Assembly: GCA_017450165.1 (NCBI GenBank)
Contig: JAFSWO010000011.1
Location: 1-46,073, forward strand
DNA length: 46,073 nucleotides
Origin: Bacteroidales bacterium
GTDB lineage: Bacteria > Bacteroidota > Bacteroidia > Bacteroidales > UBA932
Direction of reading: 5' to 3'
In this document: positions 7,374 to 15,166 of the stretch, piece after piece
Layout of the letters: each line of letters opens with the position of its first letter
Position numbering within the stretch: the stretch's first letter is position 1
Notes under the pieces: generated by a model
Database searches by the model: none
Told to the model about the DNA's origin: nothing
Seen by the model: the letters and a program-made list of their open reading frames with translations, nothing else
Program-made: the position numbers and the translations under genes

Positions 7374-8522
7374 ATGAAAATGGGAAAGGTTGCAAAGATC
7401 ATGCTGATTTTTTGTGTGCTGATTTCCAGCGCGCAACTCCGGGCCGACGAACCCCGCTGGTATCCGGAGGAGCAGGTGCTCTCTTTCGTGGGGGGCAAGG
7501 TCTTTGACTTTGGCGATATCCTGCTCTCGGACGGCCCTGTAAAGTGCTCTTTCGTCCTCAAGAACATCGCCGCTTTCCCCATCACCATCCACAATATCAT
7601 CTCCTCCTGTGGCTGTACGACGCCCGTCTGGCCCCGGACCCCTGTCGCCCCGGGTGACAGCGCCACCATCTCGGTGACCTTCACCAACGACCAGGGTCCT
7701 TTCCCGTTCGACAAAACCCTGACGGTTTATGTCTCCAGCCTGCAACGGCCGGTGCTGCTGCATGTGCGGGGTGTCAGCCACGAGAAGAACAAGAGTCTGG
7801 ACGACCGTTTTCCGGAGCATCTGGGCGCGCTGGGTCTGCGGACCCTGGAGGTGAATCTGGGCAATGTGGAACAGGGAAAGGCCAAGGCGGAGCGGATTTC
7901 CGTGGCCAACCTTTCCGGCGAGCCGCTCCATCTGGAACTGGTGGATGTCGACCCGGGCCTGACCTTCTCGCTTTCCGTCGATCCGATTCCACCCAAGAGC
8001 ACGGCCACGCTGGTCGTGTCGTTCGATTCACGCCGGATGAAGGCGCCGCTCTGGGGGCGTCAAACTTTCCGTGCCCGCTTCAACGTGGCCGGCAAGAAGT
8101 ATTCCAACTCGCTGATGATCCGCGCTTTTCTGCGTGATGATTTCTCGAGCCTTACCGCCGAGGAGGTGGCTGCCGGCCCCAAGGCCACGGCCACGATGAG
8201 CTACTTTGAATTTGGCGAAGTGGCGGCCGGCACCCACGTCGATGCCCGCTTCCAGATCAAGAATACGGGGCGCAGCGACCTTCTAATCCGCACCGTAGAA
8301 TTTGAGAGCGGGGAGGGGGCCAGTGGTGCTGCCAAGGTGGAAACCCGCTGTCCGCTCACCATCCGTCCGGGAGCAACGGCAACGCTGCGGGTCTCGCTGG
8401 AAACGGCGGGCCTCAAAGGCGAGGTGCTGGACGTGCTGACGCTTGTCACCAATGCTCCCTCTAAACCGCTGGTCAATCTTTTCCTGACCGGCTACGTCAA
8501 ACCTGCAACCGCTAAGAAATAA
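7374..8522 (+). CDS. DUF1573 domain exported protein
   Basis: 382 aa with a cleavable signal peptide (hydrophobic core IMLIFCVLISSAQ, then RADEP). The first domain has the DUF1573 hallmark SSCGCTTP followed by PVAPGDSATISVTF, an Ig-like fold common in Bacteroidota envelope proteins. At least one more similar beta domain follows (TMSYFEFGEVAAGT onward). Function in this family is not established. Its stop overlaps the meaB start by one base (TAATG), so it is co-transcribed with meaB and probably translationally coupled. Confidence 0.85.
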   Translation: MKMGKVAKIMLIFCVLISSAQLRADEPRWYPEEQVLSFVGGKVFDFGDILLSDGPVKCSFVLKNIAAFPITIHNIISSCGCTTPVWPRTPVAPGDSATISVTFTNDQGPFPFDKTLTVYVSSLQRPVLLHVRGVSHEKNKSLDDRFPEHLGALGLRTLEVNLGNVEQGKAKAERISVANLSGEPLHLELVDVDPGLTFSLSVDPIPPKSTATLVVSFDSRRMKAPLWGRQTFRARFNVAGKKYSNSLMIRAFLRDDFSSLTAEEVAAGPKATATMSYFEFGEVAAGTHVDARFQIKNTGRSDLLIRTVEFESGEGASGAAKVETRCPLTIRPGATATLRVSLETAGLKGEVLDVLTLVTNAPSKPLVNLFLTGYVKPATAKK

Positions 8523-9649
8523 TGGAAAAACCCGTTGCACACCAGGGCGATTTCTTCCCCGACTACGACAACAAGGACAGCAGTCTGATTGTCAACGAAG
8601 GCGTCAAGCAGCCGCCCATCATGAACCCTTACGTCAAAAAGTTCTACCGGAAGAAGCCTGAGATTCTCTCTGTAGATCAATATATGGAAGGTATTACCTC
8701 CGGCAATACGACCATCCTCAGCCAGGCCATCACGCTGGTGGAGAGCTACCTGCCGGAGCATCGCGCCGTGGCGCAGGAGATCATCCGCCGCTGCCAGCCC
8801 ATCTCCGCCGAACGCCGTTCGATGCGGATCGGCATCACGGGCGTTCCGGGTGCGGGCAAGAGCACCTTTATCGAGGCCTTCGGATCGTATCTGACCTCGC
8901 GTGGCCACAAACTCGCCGTGCTGGCCATCGACCCGAGTTCCGAGCGCACCAAGGGCAGCATTCTGGGCGACAAAACCCGCATGGAGACCCTCTGCCACGA
9001 TCCCAACGCCTTTATCCGCCCCAGCCCGAGTGCCGGTTCCCTGGGTGGTGTGGCGCGCAAGACGCGGGAAACCATCCTGCTCTGCGAGGCGGCCGGATTC
9101 GACACGGTCTTTGTGGAGACGGTGGGTGTTGGCCAGAGTGAGACGGCCGTCCATTCCATGACCGATTTCTTCCTGCTGCTCCTGATTTCCGGCGCCGGCG
9201 ACGACCTGCAGGGCATCAAGCGCGGCATCATGGAGATGTCGGACCTGATCAACGTGACCAAAGCGGATGGTAACAATATCGAAAAGGCTCAGATGGCGCG
9301 CGTGCTCTACGTCAACGCGTTGCACCTTTTCCCGCCCACCGAATCGGGCTGGGTGCCCACCGCAGTCACCTCGTCGGCCGTCACCAAGGCGGGCCTCGAC
9401 GAAATTCTGCAGAAGATAGAATCCTATTTTGAACTGGTGCGCGGCAACGGCTATTACGACAAGCGCCGCCGCGAACAGGCCCGCTACTGGATGTATGAAA
9501 GCATCAACGAATCGCTCAAGGCCATGTTCTACGAGAACCCCGTCATTGAGAAGTTATTGCCGGAGTACGAAGAAGCGGTGCTCGAGGGCAAGCTGGAGTC
9601 CTTCACCTCCGCTGCCGAACTCATTGATAAATACAAGGAAAACAGCTGA
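8522..9649 (+). CDS. meaB: Methylmalonyl-CoA mutase-associated G-protein chaperone MeaB
   Basis: 375 aa. The P-loop GVPGAGKST (107-115) and the MeaB/ArgK-typical segments LAIDPSSERTKGSILGDKTRM and VETVGVGQSE identify the family. MeaB uses GTP to gate adenosylcobalamin loading and to protect methylmalonyl-CoA mutase from inactivation, in the propionate/succinate route common in these anaerobes. The mutase genes are not in the window. It sits directly between the DUF1573 gene and the transporter gene with one-base overlaps. Proximity to the cobalamin locus fits its dependence on the cofactor, but it is not under the visible riboswitches. Confidence 0.94.
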   Translation: MEKPVAHQGDFFPDYDNKDSSLIVNEGVKQPPIMNPYVKKFYRKKPEILSVDQYMEGITSGNTTILSQAITLVESYLPEHRAVAQEIIRRCQPISAERRSMRIGITGVPGAGKSTFIEAFGSYLTSRGHKLAVLAIDPSSERTKGSILGDKTRMETLCHDPNAFIRPSPSAGSLGGVARKTRETILLCEAAGFDTVFVETVGVGQSETAVHSMTDFFLLLLISGAGDDLQGIKRGIMEMSDLINVTKADGNNIEKAQMARVLYVNALHLFPPTESGWVPTAVTSSAVTKAGLDEILQKIESYFELVRGNGYYDKRRREQARYWMYESINESLKAMFYENPVIEKLLPEYEEAVLEGKLESFTSAAELIDKYKENS

Positions 9650-10764
9650 TGGATTGGCTTGACATTGTTTTGGATACGCTCCGAAACGGATTGCTGGTCA
9701 CCGGTCTGGTGACGGTGATGATGTTGCTCATTGAATATCTCAACGTGCATACGCAGGGACGCTGGTCGCGCAGCCTGCAAGGTTCCGGGCCCAAACAGGT
9801 GCTGCTCGGCGCGCTGCTGGGCATCATCCCGGGCTGCATGGGCGGATTTGCCGTCGTTTCGCTCTATACCCACGGACTGGTGAGCTTCGGCGCGCTGGTG
9901 GCGATGATGATCGCCTCCTCGGGCGACGAGGCCTTCGTGATGCTGGCTGCCATTCCCAAGGAAGCGCTGATTCTCTCGGGCGTGCTGCTGGTGCTGGCCA
10001 TTGTGGTTGGCTTGATTGTGAACCTTTTCTCCAAGAAAAAAACTGTAGCGGCCTGCGACCAGCCCTACGAGGTGCATTCGTGCGACGAGCATCATCATGA
10101 CGCGGAGGGCCACTGCGCCCCGGATGCCGACTGCCCGCACGCCAGCCTCCGAAACCTGAAACACGCCTCCTGGCAGCGCATCGTGCTGCTGCTCAGCGTG
10201 CTCTTCTTTGCGCTCGCGCTGGCCTTCGGCTGGCTGGAGCACGAACACGAAGAGGAGGGGGCGGAACATGCAGGACATCTGGCTATCCTCGATGAGTACT
10301 GGCTGAACCTGCTCTTCGCCGTCATCAGTCTCTTCGTGGTCTGGGTGATTGCCACCGCCAAAGAACATTTCGTCCATGAGCATCTCTGGAACCATGTGAT
10401 TCGCAAGCACTTGCTGCGCGTCTTCTGCTGGACCTTCGGTACGATGCTCCTGATCAATATCGGCCTGGAGTTTTTGGATATCGAGGCGTTCGTGAACAGC
10501 AACGGCTACATCGTGCCGTTGATGATTCTGCTCGCCGCTCTGATCGGAATTATTCCCGAATCCGGTCCGCACCTGCTCTTCGTGACCCTCTTTGCGACCG
10601 GCGTGGCACCCTTCTCGGTGCTGCTCGCCAGCAGCATCTCGCAGGACGGCCACGCCGGCCTCCCGCTCCTGGCGGAGAGCAAGGGCGGTTTCCTGAAGGC
10701 CAAACTGGTCAACGTGGCCATCGCCCTCGCTTGTGGATTCGTCCTCTATGCCTTTGGATTATAA
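9649..10764 (+). CDS. Ten-TM putative metal exporter (ArsP_2 / putative manganese transporter family)
   Basis: 371 aa with ten hydrophobic segments arranged as an apparent duplication: GIIPGC follows segment 2 and GIIPESGP closes segment 8. A cytoplasmic or periplasmic loop around residues 135-170 is rich in metal ligands (HSCDEHHHDAEGHC and DCPH), and a second His/Glu-rich stretch (EHEHEEEGAEHAGH) follows segment 5. These features fit the family annotated as a putative manganese transporter or 10-TM heavy-metal exporter. The substrate is unproven; given meaB next door, cobalt is a possible alternative. Start overlaps the meaB stop by one base. Confidence 0.75.
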   Translation: MDWLDIVLDTLRNGLLVTGLVTVMMLLIEYLNVHTQGRWSRSLQGSGPKQVLLGALLGIIPGCMGGFAVVSLYTHGLVSFGALVAMMIASSGDEAFVMLAAIPKEALILSGVLLVLAIVVGLIVNLFSKKKTVAACDQPYEVHSCDEHHHDAEGHCAPDADCPHASLRNLKHASWQRIVLLLSVLFFALALAFGWLEHEHEEEGAEHAGHLAILDEYWLNLLFAVISLFVVWVIATAKEHFVHEHLWNHVIRKHLLRVFCWTFGTMLLINIGLEFLDIEAFVNSNGYIVPLMILLAALIGIIPESGPHLLFVTLFATGVAPFSVLLASSISQDGHAGLPLLAESKGGFLKAKLVNVAIALACGFVLYAFGL

Positions 10765-10780
10765 CAATACCAACCATACT

Positions 10781-11332
10781 ATGAAAACACTAAAAATCGC
10801 ACTGGCCATCCTGCTCTTTGCAGCGGCACCTGTTTTCTCTTACGCACAGGAGAATACCCTCCTGAAACCGGTCATCGAAATCGTTGAAATCGAAGTCAGC
10901 AACAGCGATATCGAGATCTCCATCTTCGATATGCCGGAAGGCGATCAGCACAACTATTTTCTGGATCTCGGGACCCTCGGAATCGGTGATGCCTTCCTCC
11001 AGCTGCATCTCGATCCGCTCTCGCATCTCTTTATCTTCCTGGGTAATACCCTTGCTGAAGCGCAGGATGCCGTGGATGACCTCAAGGCTTTTGCCAAGCA
11101 GCCTCACGGCACGACCCGTGAGATGGTCGGTACCCTCTCCATCGCCAATCCACTGACCGGCACCCCTGAACCGCTCTATCTGACGGTTCGCAAGGGTCTG
11201 TTTGCGCGCGTTGTGGAATTCTGTGTCCAGCGCAACGGCTATATCCGTTCCACCTGGATTCCCAAGAGCGATCTGGGCTCCGCCGCTTCCAGCCTGAAGA
11301 TTTACCGGAAGCTGCACAAGAAGCAGCCTTAA
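10781..11332 (+). CDS. Small secreted protein of unknown function
   Basis: 183 aa. The ATG at 10781 is chosen because it gives a clean signal peptide (MKTLKIALAILLFAAAPVFS with AQ at the cleavage site); an in-frame extension further upstream would bury it. The mature part is mixed and globular with no motif I recognise. It lies 16 bases after the transporter gene and before a GC-rich hairpin, so it is probably last in the DUF1573-meaB run. No function is proposed. Confidence 0.7.
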   Translation: MKTLKIALAILLFAAAPVFSYAQENTLLKPVIEIVEIEVSNSDIEISIFDMPEGDQHNYFLDLGTLGIGDAFLQLHLDPLSHLFIFLGNTLAEAQDAVDDLKAFAKQPHGTTREMVGTLSIANPLTGTPEPLYLTVRKGLFARVVEFCVQRNGYIRSTWIPKSDLGSAASSLKIYRKLHKKQP

Positions 11333-11356
11333 TCAGGAACGTTGCAAAATAATAAT

Positions 11357-11384
11357 AACGGGCGCCTCTTGCGTGGCGCCCGTT
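11357..11384. terminator. GC-rich hairpin between convergent genes
   Basis: A perfect 10-bp stem (11357-11366/11375-11384) with an 8-nt loop. Neither side has a T-run, so it may be a transcript-end stabiliser or a weak terminator for both the secreted-protein gene and cbiK. Confidence 0.55.
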
Positions 11385-11408
11385 CCCATATCCAATCAGA
11401 TGAAATGA

Positions 11409-12551
11409 CTACTCCTCCGGGTTCTTGGAGTGGTAGTAGTCGAGCGGCTCACCGTTGATGGCAGCCTGGGTGTGGTTCATCCAGATCTGGCGGATGGTGG
11501 GGAGTTCGAGAAGACCCTTTTCGATCATCGTCTCGTTGTTGCAGGTCAGGCCGGAACCGGTTGCGCCGAAGTAAATCTTCCAGCTGCAATCCTCCACTTC
11601 ACCTTCGTCGTTTGCTTCTGCCTGGAGGTCAGCGAAGGTGTAGTTCTTGCCCTCGAATTTTGCGGGCAGGTCGTCGCCGGCCATGTCGTTGTGACCGTGG
11701 TCACCATCGATGGACATCAGCGGGTGGAGATAGAGTTTCTTGCCGCCAGTGGTCTTTCCGGCAGCCTGCATGCGTGCATAGACGTGCGGTTTGAAGTTTT
11801 CCATCATGTCCACGGTACCGACAAAGTAGTTCGGGTTGATGGCTTGAAGTGCCGTTTCGAGCTGGGTGTAGCGGACGTTGGCCTTGTAGGTGTCATAGGA
11901 GTCGGGGTTGCCGTGTCCCATGAAAGCGACGAGATCGTTCGCAGCCTGGGTCTTGTAGAGGTTGTTCAGGGCAGCGGCGACGGCCGGAACGTCAGTGTCC
12001 GGATCCTGAAGGAGGGGAACGCCGAGTTTGAGGACCACCTTCGACAGGTATTCGTCGTCGATGTCACCGTTTGCGTTGTTGGCGAAGTCCTTGATGTAGT
12101 TGATTACGCGGGTGTACTCCTCGCCCGGGATCACCTGCAGCGACTGGACGACGATCTCGCTGTAGGTTACGCCTTTCTGTGCGAAAGCGGTAAGCCAGAA
12201 CGGCGGAGCGTAATAGTTGCGGATCTCGGCGCCGGCAGCGGCGTTTTCGCCGGCTGCTGCACGGTTGATGCAGATGGCGGAGGAGTAGGAGAGATAGATG
12301 TCATAGGTGGGGAACGCCTTTTTGTAAGCATCGATCGTGGCATCGAAAGCATCGAATGCCTGCTGCCAGGTGGAACCGAAGGCGACGAGCAGGATGGCCT
12401 TGTCGTTCTTCTTCTGCTTCTTGACCGTCTCGTTGACGGCCTTCTGGTAGGTCTTGTAGTTGTACTGGGTGTCGAACTTGTCGCAGGAAGTGAGACCCAG
12501 CGTGAAGAATGCCGCCAGGGCGGCGAGTGTCAGGAATTTAATCTTCTTCAT
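11409..12551 (-). CDS. cbiK: CbiK-family sirohydrochlorin cobaltochelatase, lipoprotein form
   Basis: 380 aa, longer than cytoplasmic CbiK (about 260-300). It begins with a lipoprotein signal, lipobox LTSC (Cys23), which places it outside the cytoplasm. CbiK landmarks are present: VAFGST near residue 57, GHGNPDSYDTY (metal-ligand candidate His213) and HPLMSIDGDHGHNDMAGD (His285, His287). Family members insert cobalt into sirohydrochlorin; related periplasmic versions exist in Desulfovibrio. Extra segments around residues 95-120 and in the C-terminal part distinguish it from the second CbiK here. It follows the frameshifted TonB receptor with a 14-base overlap, downstream of the minus-strand cobalamin riboswitch. 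Its real substrate may be another tetrapyrrole or metal. Confidence 0.85.
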   Translation of the reverse strand: MKKIKFLTLAALAAFFTLGLTSCDKFDTQYNYKTYQKAVNETVKKQKKNDKAILLVAFGSTWQQAFDAFDATIDAYKKAFPTYDIYLSYSSAICINRAAAGENAAAGAEIRNYYAPPFWLTAFAQKGVTYSEIVVQSLQVIPGEEYTRVINYIKDFANNANGDIDDEYLSKVVLKLGVPLLQDPDTDVPAVAAALNNLYKTQAANDLVAFMGHGNPDSYDTYKANVRYTQLETALQAINPNYFVGTVDMMENFKPHVYARMQAAGKTTGGKKLYLHPLMSIDGDHGHNDMAGDDLPAKFEGKNYTFADLQAEANDEGEVEDCSWKIYFGATGSGLTCNNETMIEKGLLELPTIRQIWMNHTQAAINGEPLDYYHSKNPEE

Positions 12552-14684
12552 GTTGTCTGGTTGTTGAGTTGATATTGGACTTATAGTTTTTGAAACGTTT
12601 TCCGGGATTGAAACGGATGGTCAGCGAGGCATAGACCGTCGTTCCGGGCGTGGTCGTACCCAGATGCCGCCCGTGGGGCGTGCGGTCTACGTAATTGAAG
12701 AGGTTGTCCACGCCCGCGTCGAGCCGCCAGGTGGTCTTCTTTCCTGCACTCCATTCGTGGCCGGAGGTGAAGCGCCAGATCTGGTAGCCTTTGGCATTGC
12801 CGTTGGTCTGATAGTAGCGCATCGAAGAGGCCCGGCCGTAGAGGCCCAGGGAGAGCCGGTAGCCGGAGGCGAAACCGCGGTTCCAGGTGAGGAACCAGTT
12901 GCCGCGGTGATGGGCCGTACCGTCGATGATGACCTCTTTCATCCGATCGTGATCCGAGTCGTATTGGTTGGCATCGGTATCGAGCCAGCTGTAGCCGCCG
13001 CCGGCCGCCCATTCGCCAAGCGTATAACGGATGTTCAGGTCGATGCCCGTTGTCCGCGCATCGTCGAATTCTGGTACTGGCGCGTCTTGACGGGATCGTA
13101 TTGCAGAATATACTCCGCAGGCGCTTCATAGTTGGGAATGGTGACCAGGGTAATCATATCCTTCACGCGGTTGTAGTAACTGTTCAGCGTGACGACCCAG
13201 TGAGCGCTGGTGTATTCCCCGCTCAGCGAGAAATAGTTGCTCGTCTGGGGTCGGAGATCCGTGTTCCCCAGGTAAAGGTGCATGCCGCCCATCTGGCGGA
13301 CATAGCGATAACGCAGCTCCTTGGGAGTCGGGGTTTTGAACCCCTGACTCCAAGTAGCGCGAATCCGCCAAGGAGTGCCCAACCCCAGCATTGCGGAGAG
13401 TTTCGGAGTCAGTTTCAATCCAAACTGTCCATTCCATGTCAGCCGCAATCCACCTGCAAGATGCAGAAGGCACCCCTTGCCGAATTCTTTTTTCCATTCG
13501 TCCTGACCATAGAGAGCCGCAGTCCAGTCTGCCGCTTTTCCGCCTTCAACGCGGTTCGGAGCATTGAGCCAGTCGAACCGGTACTCGGCGCCGGTATTCA
13601 GCAGATGGCCACCTCCAAGGGTGAAGACCCCTTTGAGTGAGGCCATCGTGCGTTGCTGGTCACTTTGCAGTTCCCGCTGGCCTTCCAGGTAAGGAAAATA
13701 AGGGTAATAGATGGTTCCTTTGCTTTTTTCGTAGTCCTCCACCAGCGTGGTGGCCGTGAAGAAATAGTTGTATGCGTGGCGGTTCCAATCGAGATCGAAG
13801 GTTACGGCGTCGTGTCCCTGCAGGCTCCATTTGCCGCCGAGGGAGGCGGAGGCGTTGCGGTACTGCAGGTCGTAGGTATGCACGTCGTACTGTGCGTACT
13901 TGCCGCTGGGCCGGTAGATCCGCTTGCCGTAGAGGGTACCGCCGGCGGTCAACTCCAGCTTCTTGGAAGCCTTCCAGGAGAGTTTCTCGCCGAACTGCCA
14001 GTTTGTGTGCTCGTTGACGGTCTTGTTTGCGGAGTCGTGCACCTCGGGCTCGGTCGCCGTGGTATATTCAGTGGCCGTGTTCTGCCAGCCGTCCGAATGC
14101 TGCAACTGGAAGGTGGAGAGGGAGGTCAGCCGTCCGCGGGTAAAACCGATGGCGTTGTGCTGACGCAAATCCATATAGGAACCCACGCGCGAGGCGTTCT
14201 CCAGGAAGAGACCGTCCCCATGCGGTTTTTTCGTAATGATATTGATGACGCCTGCGATGGCGTCGCTGCCGTAGAGGGCGGAGGAGGCTCCCTTGACAAT
14301 CTCGATCTTCTCGATGCTCTGAGGATCAATCATCGCCAGATCGTTCTCGCCGCCCACGTCGCCGTGGATCCGCTTGCCGTCAATCAGAATCAGGATATAG
14401 CTGTTGCCCAGGCCGTTCATCTGCATGTGAGAGCCCATGTCATCCTCGCTGAAGGCGAACGATGCGGTCAGGCCGCTCAGGATATCCTCGAGCGAACGGC
14501 CGGCGTAGTTGCAGAGCATGCGGGAGGTGACCACCTCGGTCTGGACCGGGGCGTCCTTGAGCAGGTGACGGGTTCCCGTCGCCGTAACGACCACCTCCTG
14601 AATGGTGTCATTCAGAAAGCCCTGTGCAGCCAATGCGGTGGCAACACATAAAAACAACAGACTTAGGAGTCCAGTTCGTTTCAT
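12538..14684 (-). pseudogene. TonB-dependent outer-membrane receptor (BtuB/corrinoid type), frameshifted
   Basis: The first part (14684 down to about 13070) encodes a signal peptide (MKRTGLLSLLFLCVATALAA), a TonB-box-like segment (IQEVVVTATG), a complete plug domain and most of the barrel, then goes out of frame and stops at 13035. The barrel continues in another frame (FDDARTTGIDLNIRYTLGEW) to 12538. The switch lies near 13067-13072; one missing base in the AATT stretch would restore a protein of about 715 aa. The C-terminal strand (TTVYASLTIRF) precedes a short tail overlapping cbiK. A cobalamin riboswitch upstream says the substrate is a corrinoid. Whether the frameshift is biological or an assembly error cannot be told. 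Confidence 0.87.
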
Positions 14685-14727
14685 TTCCGCAATCGCTTAA
14701 TCCTGAACGTGCGCAATTTGTATGTGT

Positions 14728-14893
14728 TCTGGCAGGTCTTCTGGCTCTCCCCGGTCCGCTTGCCTTCCCGAACCATTGGTTCAGTGGCGTAGAGTAAGCG
14801 AACCTCCAAAGGGGATTACAGCTGCAGGTACAGCCCCGGACTCTCACCGGGTTCCCTTGCATCGGCCGGAGTATCCGGTCCGATTACCAAAAT
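14728..14893 (-). promoter_or_regulatory. Cobalamin riboswitch (minus strand)
   Basis: Read on the minus strand, the conserved core is clear: AAGGGAACCCGGTGAGAGTC, then a GGGGCTGTACCTGCAGCTGT-like segment, and the 3' B12-box GCCAGAAGACCTGCC at 14745-14731. It lies 44 bases upstream of the frameshifted TonB receptor gene and should shut it and cbiK down when cobalamin is abundant. Ends are approximate. Confidence 0.95.
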
Positions 14894-14898
14894 CGCCG

Positions 14899-14906
14899 CA
14901 AATATA
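14899..14906 (-). promoter_or_regulatory. Bacteroidota -7 box (TATATTTG) for the minus-strand riboswitch transcript
   Basis: Matches TAnnTTTG immediately upstream of the minus-strand riboswitch. It sits only 33 bases from the opposite-strand box, so the two promoters are back to back. The -33 element is not clear. Confidence 0.55.
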
Positions 14907-14938
14907 GCGAAAATCTCGCAACGGTGTCGTTTTTTTTC

Positions 14939-14946
14939 TATCTTTG
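14939..14946 (+). promoter_or_regulatory. Bacteroidota -7 box (TATCTTTG) for the main corrinoid operon
   Basis: A perfect TAnnTTTG just ahead of the plus-strand riboswitch, preceded by an eight-T tract. The predicted start would fall at the 5' end of the riboswitch. Confidence 0.6.
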
Positions 14947-14951
14947 TGCGC

Positions 14952-15128
14952 GATTTCGGTGTCCCGGACTCCATTGCGAGGGACGGGGTGAAAAGGGAAT
15001 CAGGTGCGAATCCTGAGCAGACACCGCTGCTGTAAGTTCCATCGAAGTCTTTGACAGTCAAGGCCACTGCCTTTTCGGGCGGGAAGGCGTCAAAGCGGGA
15101 ACGAGCCAGAAGACCTGCCGAGATCGGT
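14952..15128 (+). promoter_or_regulatory. Cobalamin riboswitch (plus strand)
   Basis: Core elements in order: AAAAGGGAATCAGGTGCGAA (14991-15010), TCCTGAGCAGACACCGCTGC with TGTAAG, and the 3' B12-box GCCAGAAGACCTGCC at 15105-15119. It lies about 40 bases before the TonB receptor gene that opens the long corrinoid operon, and is expected to repress it when cobalamin binds. No strong terminator is seen after it, so translational control is more likely. Ends are approximate. Confidence 0.95.
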
Positions 15129-15166
15129 GTTTATTAGACTTTCGGGTAAAAAAAGCTAATTGACGG

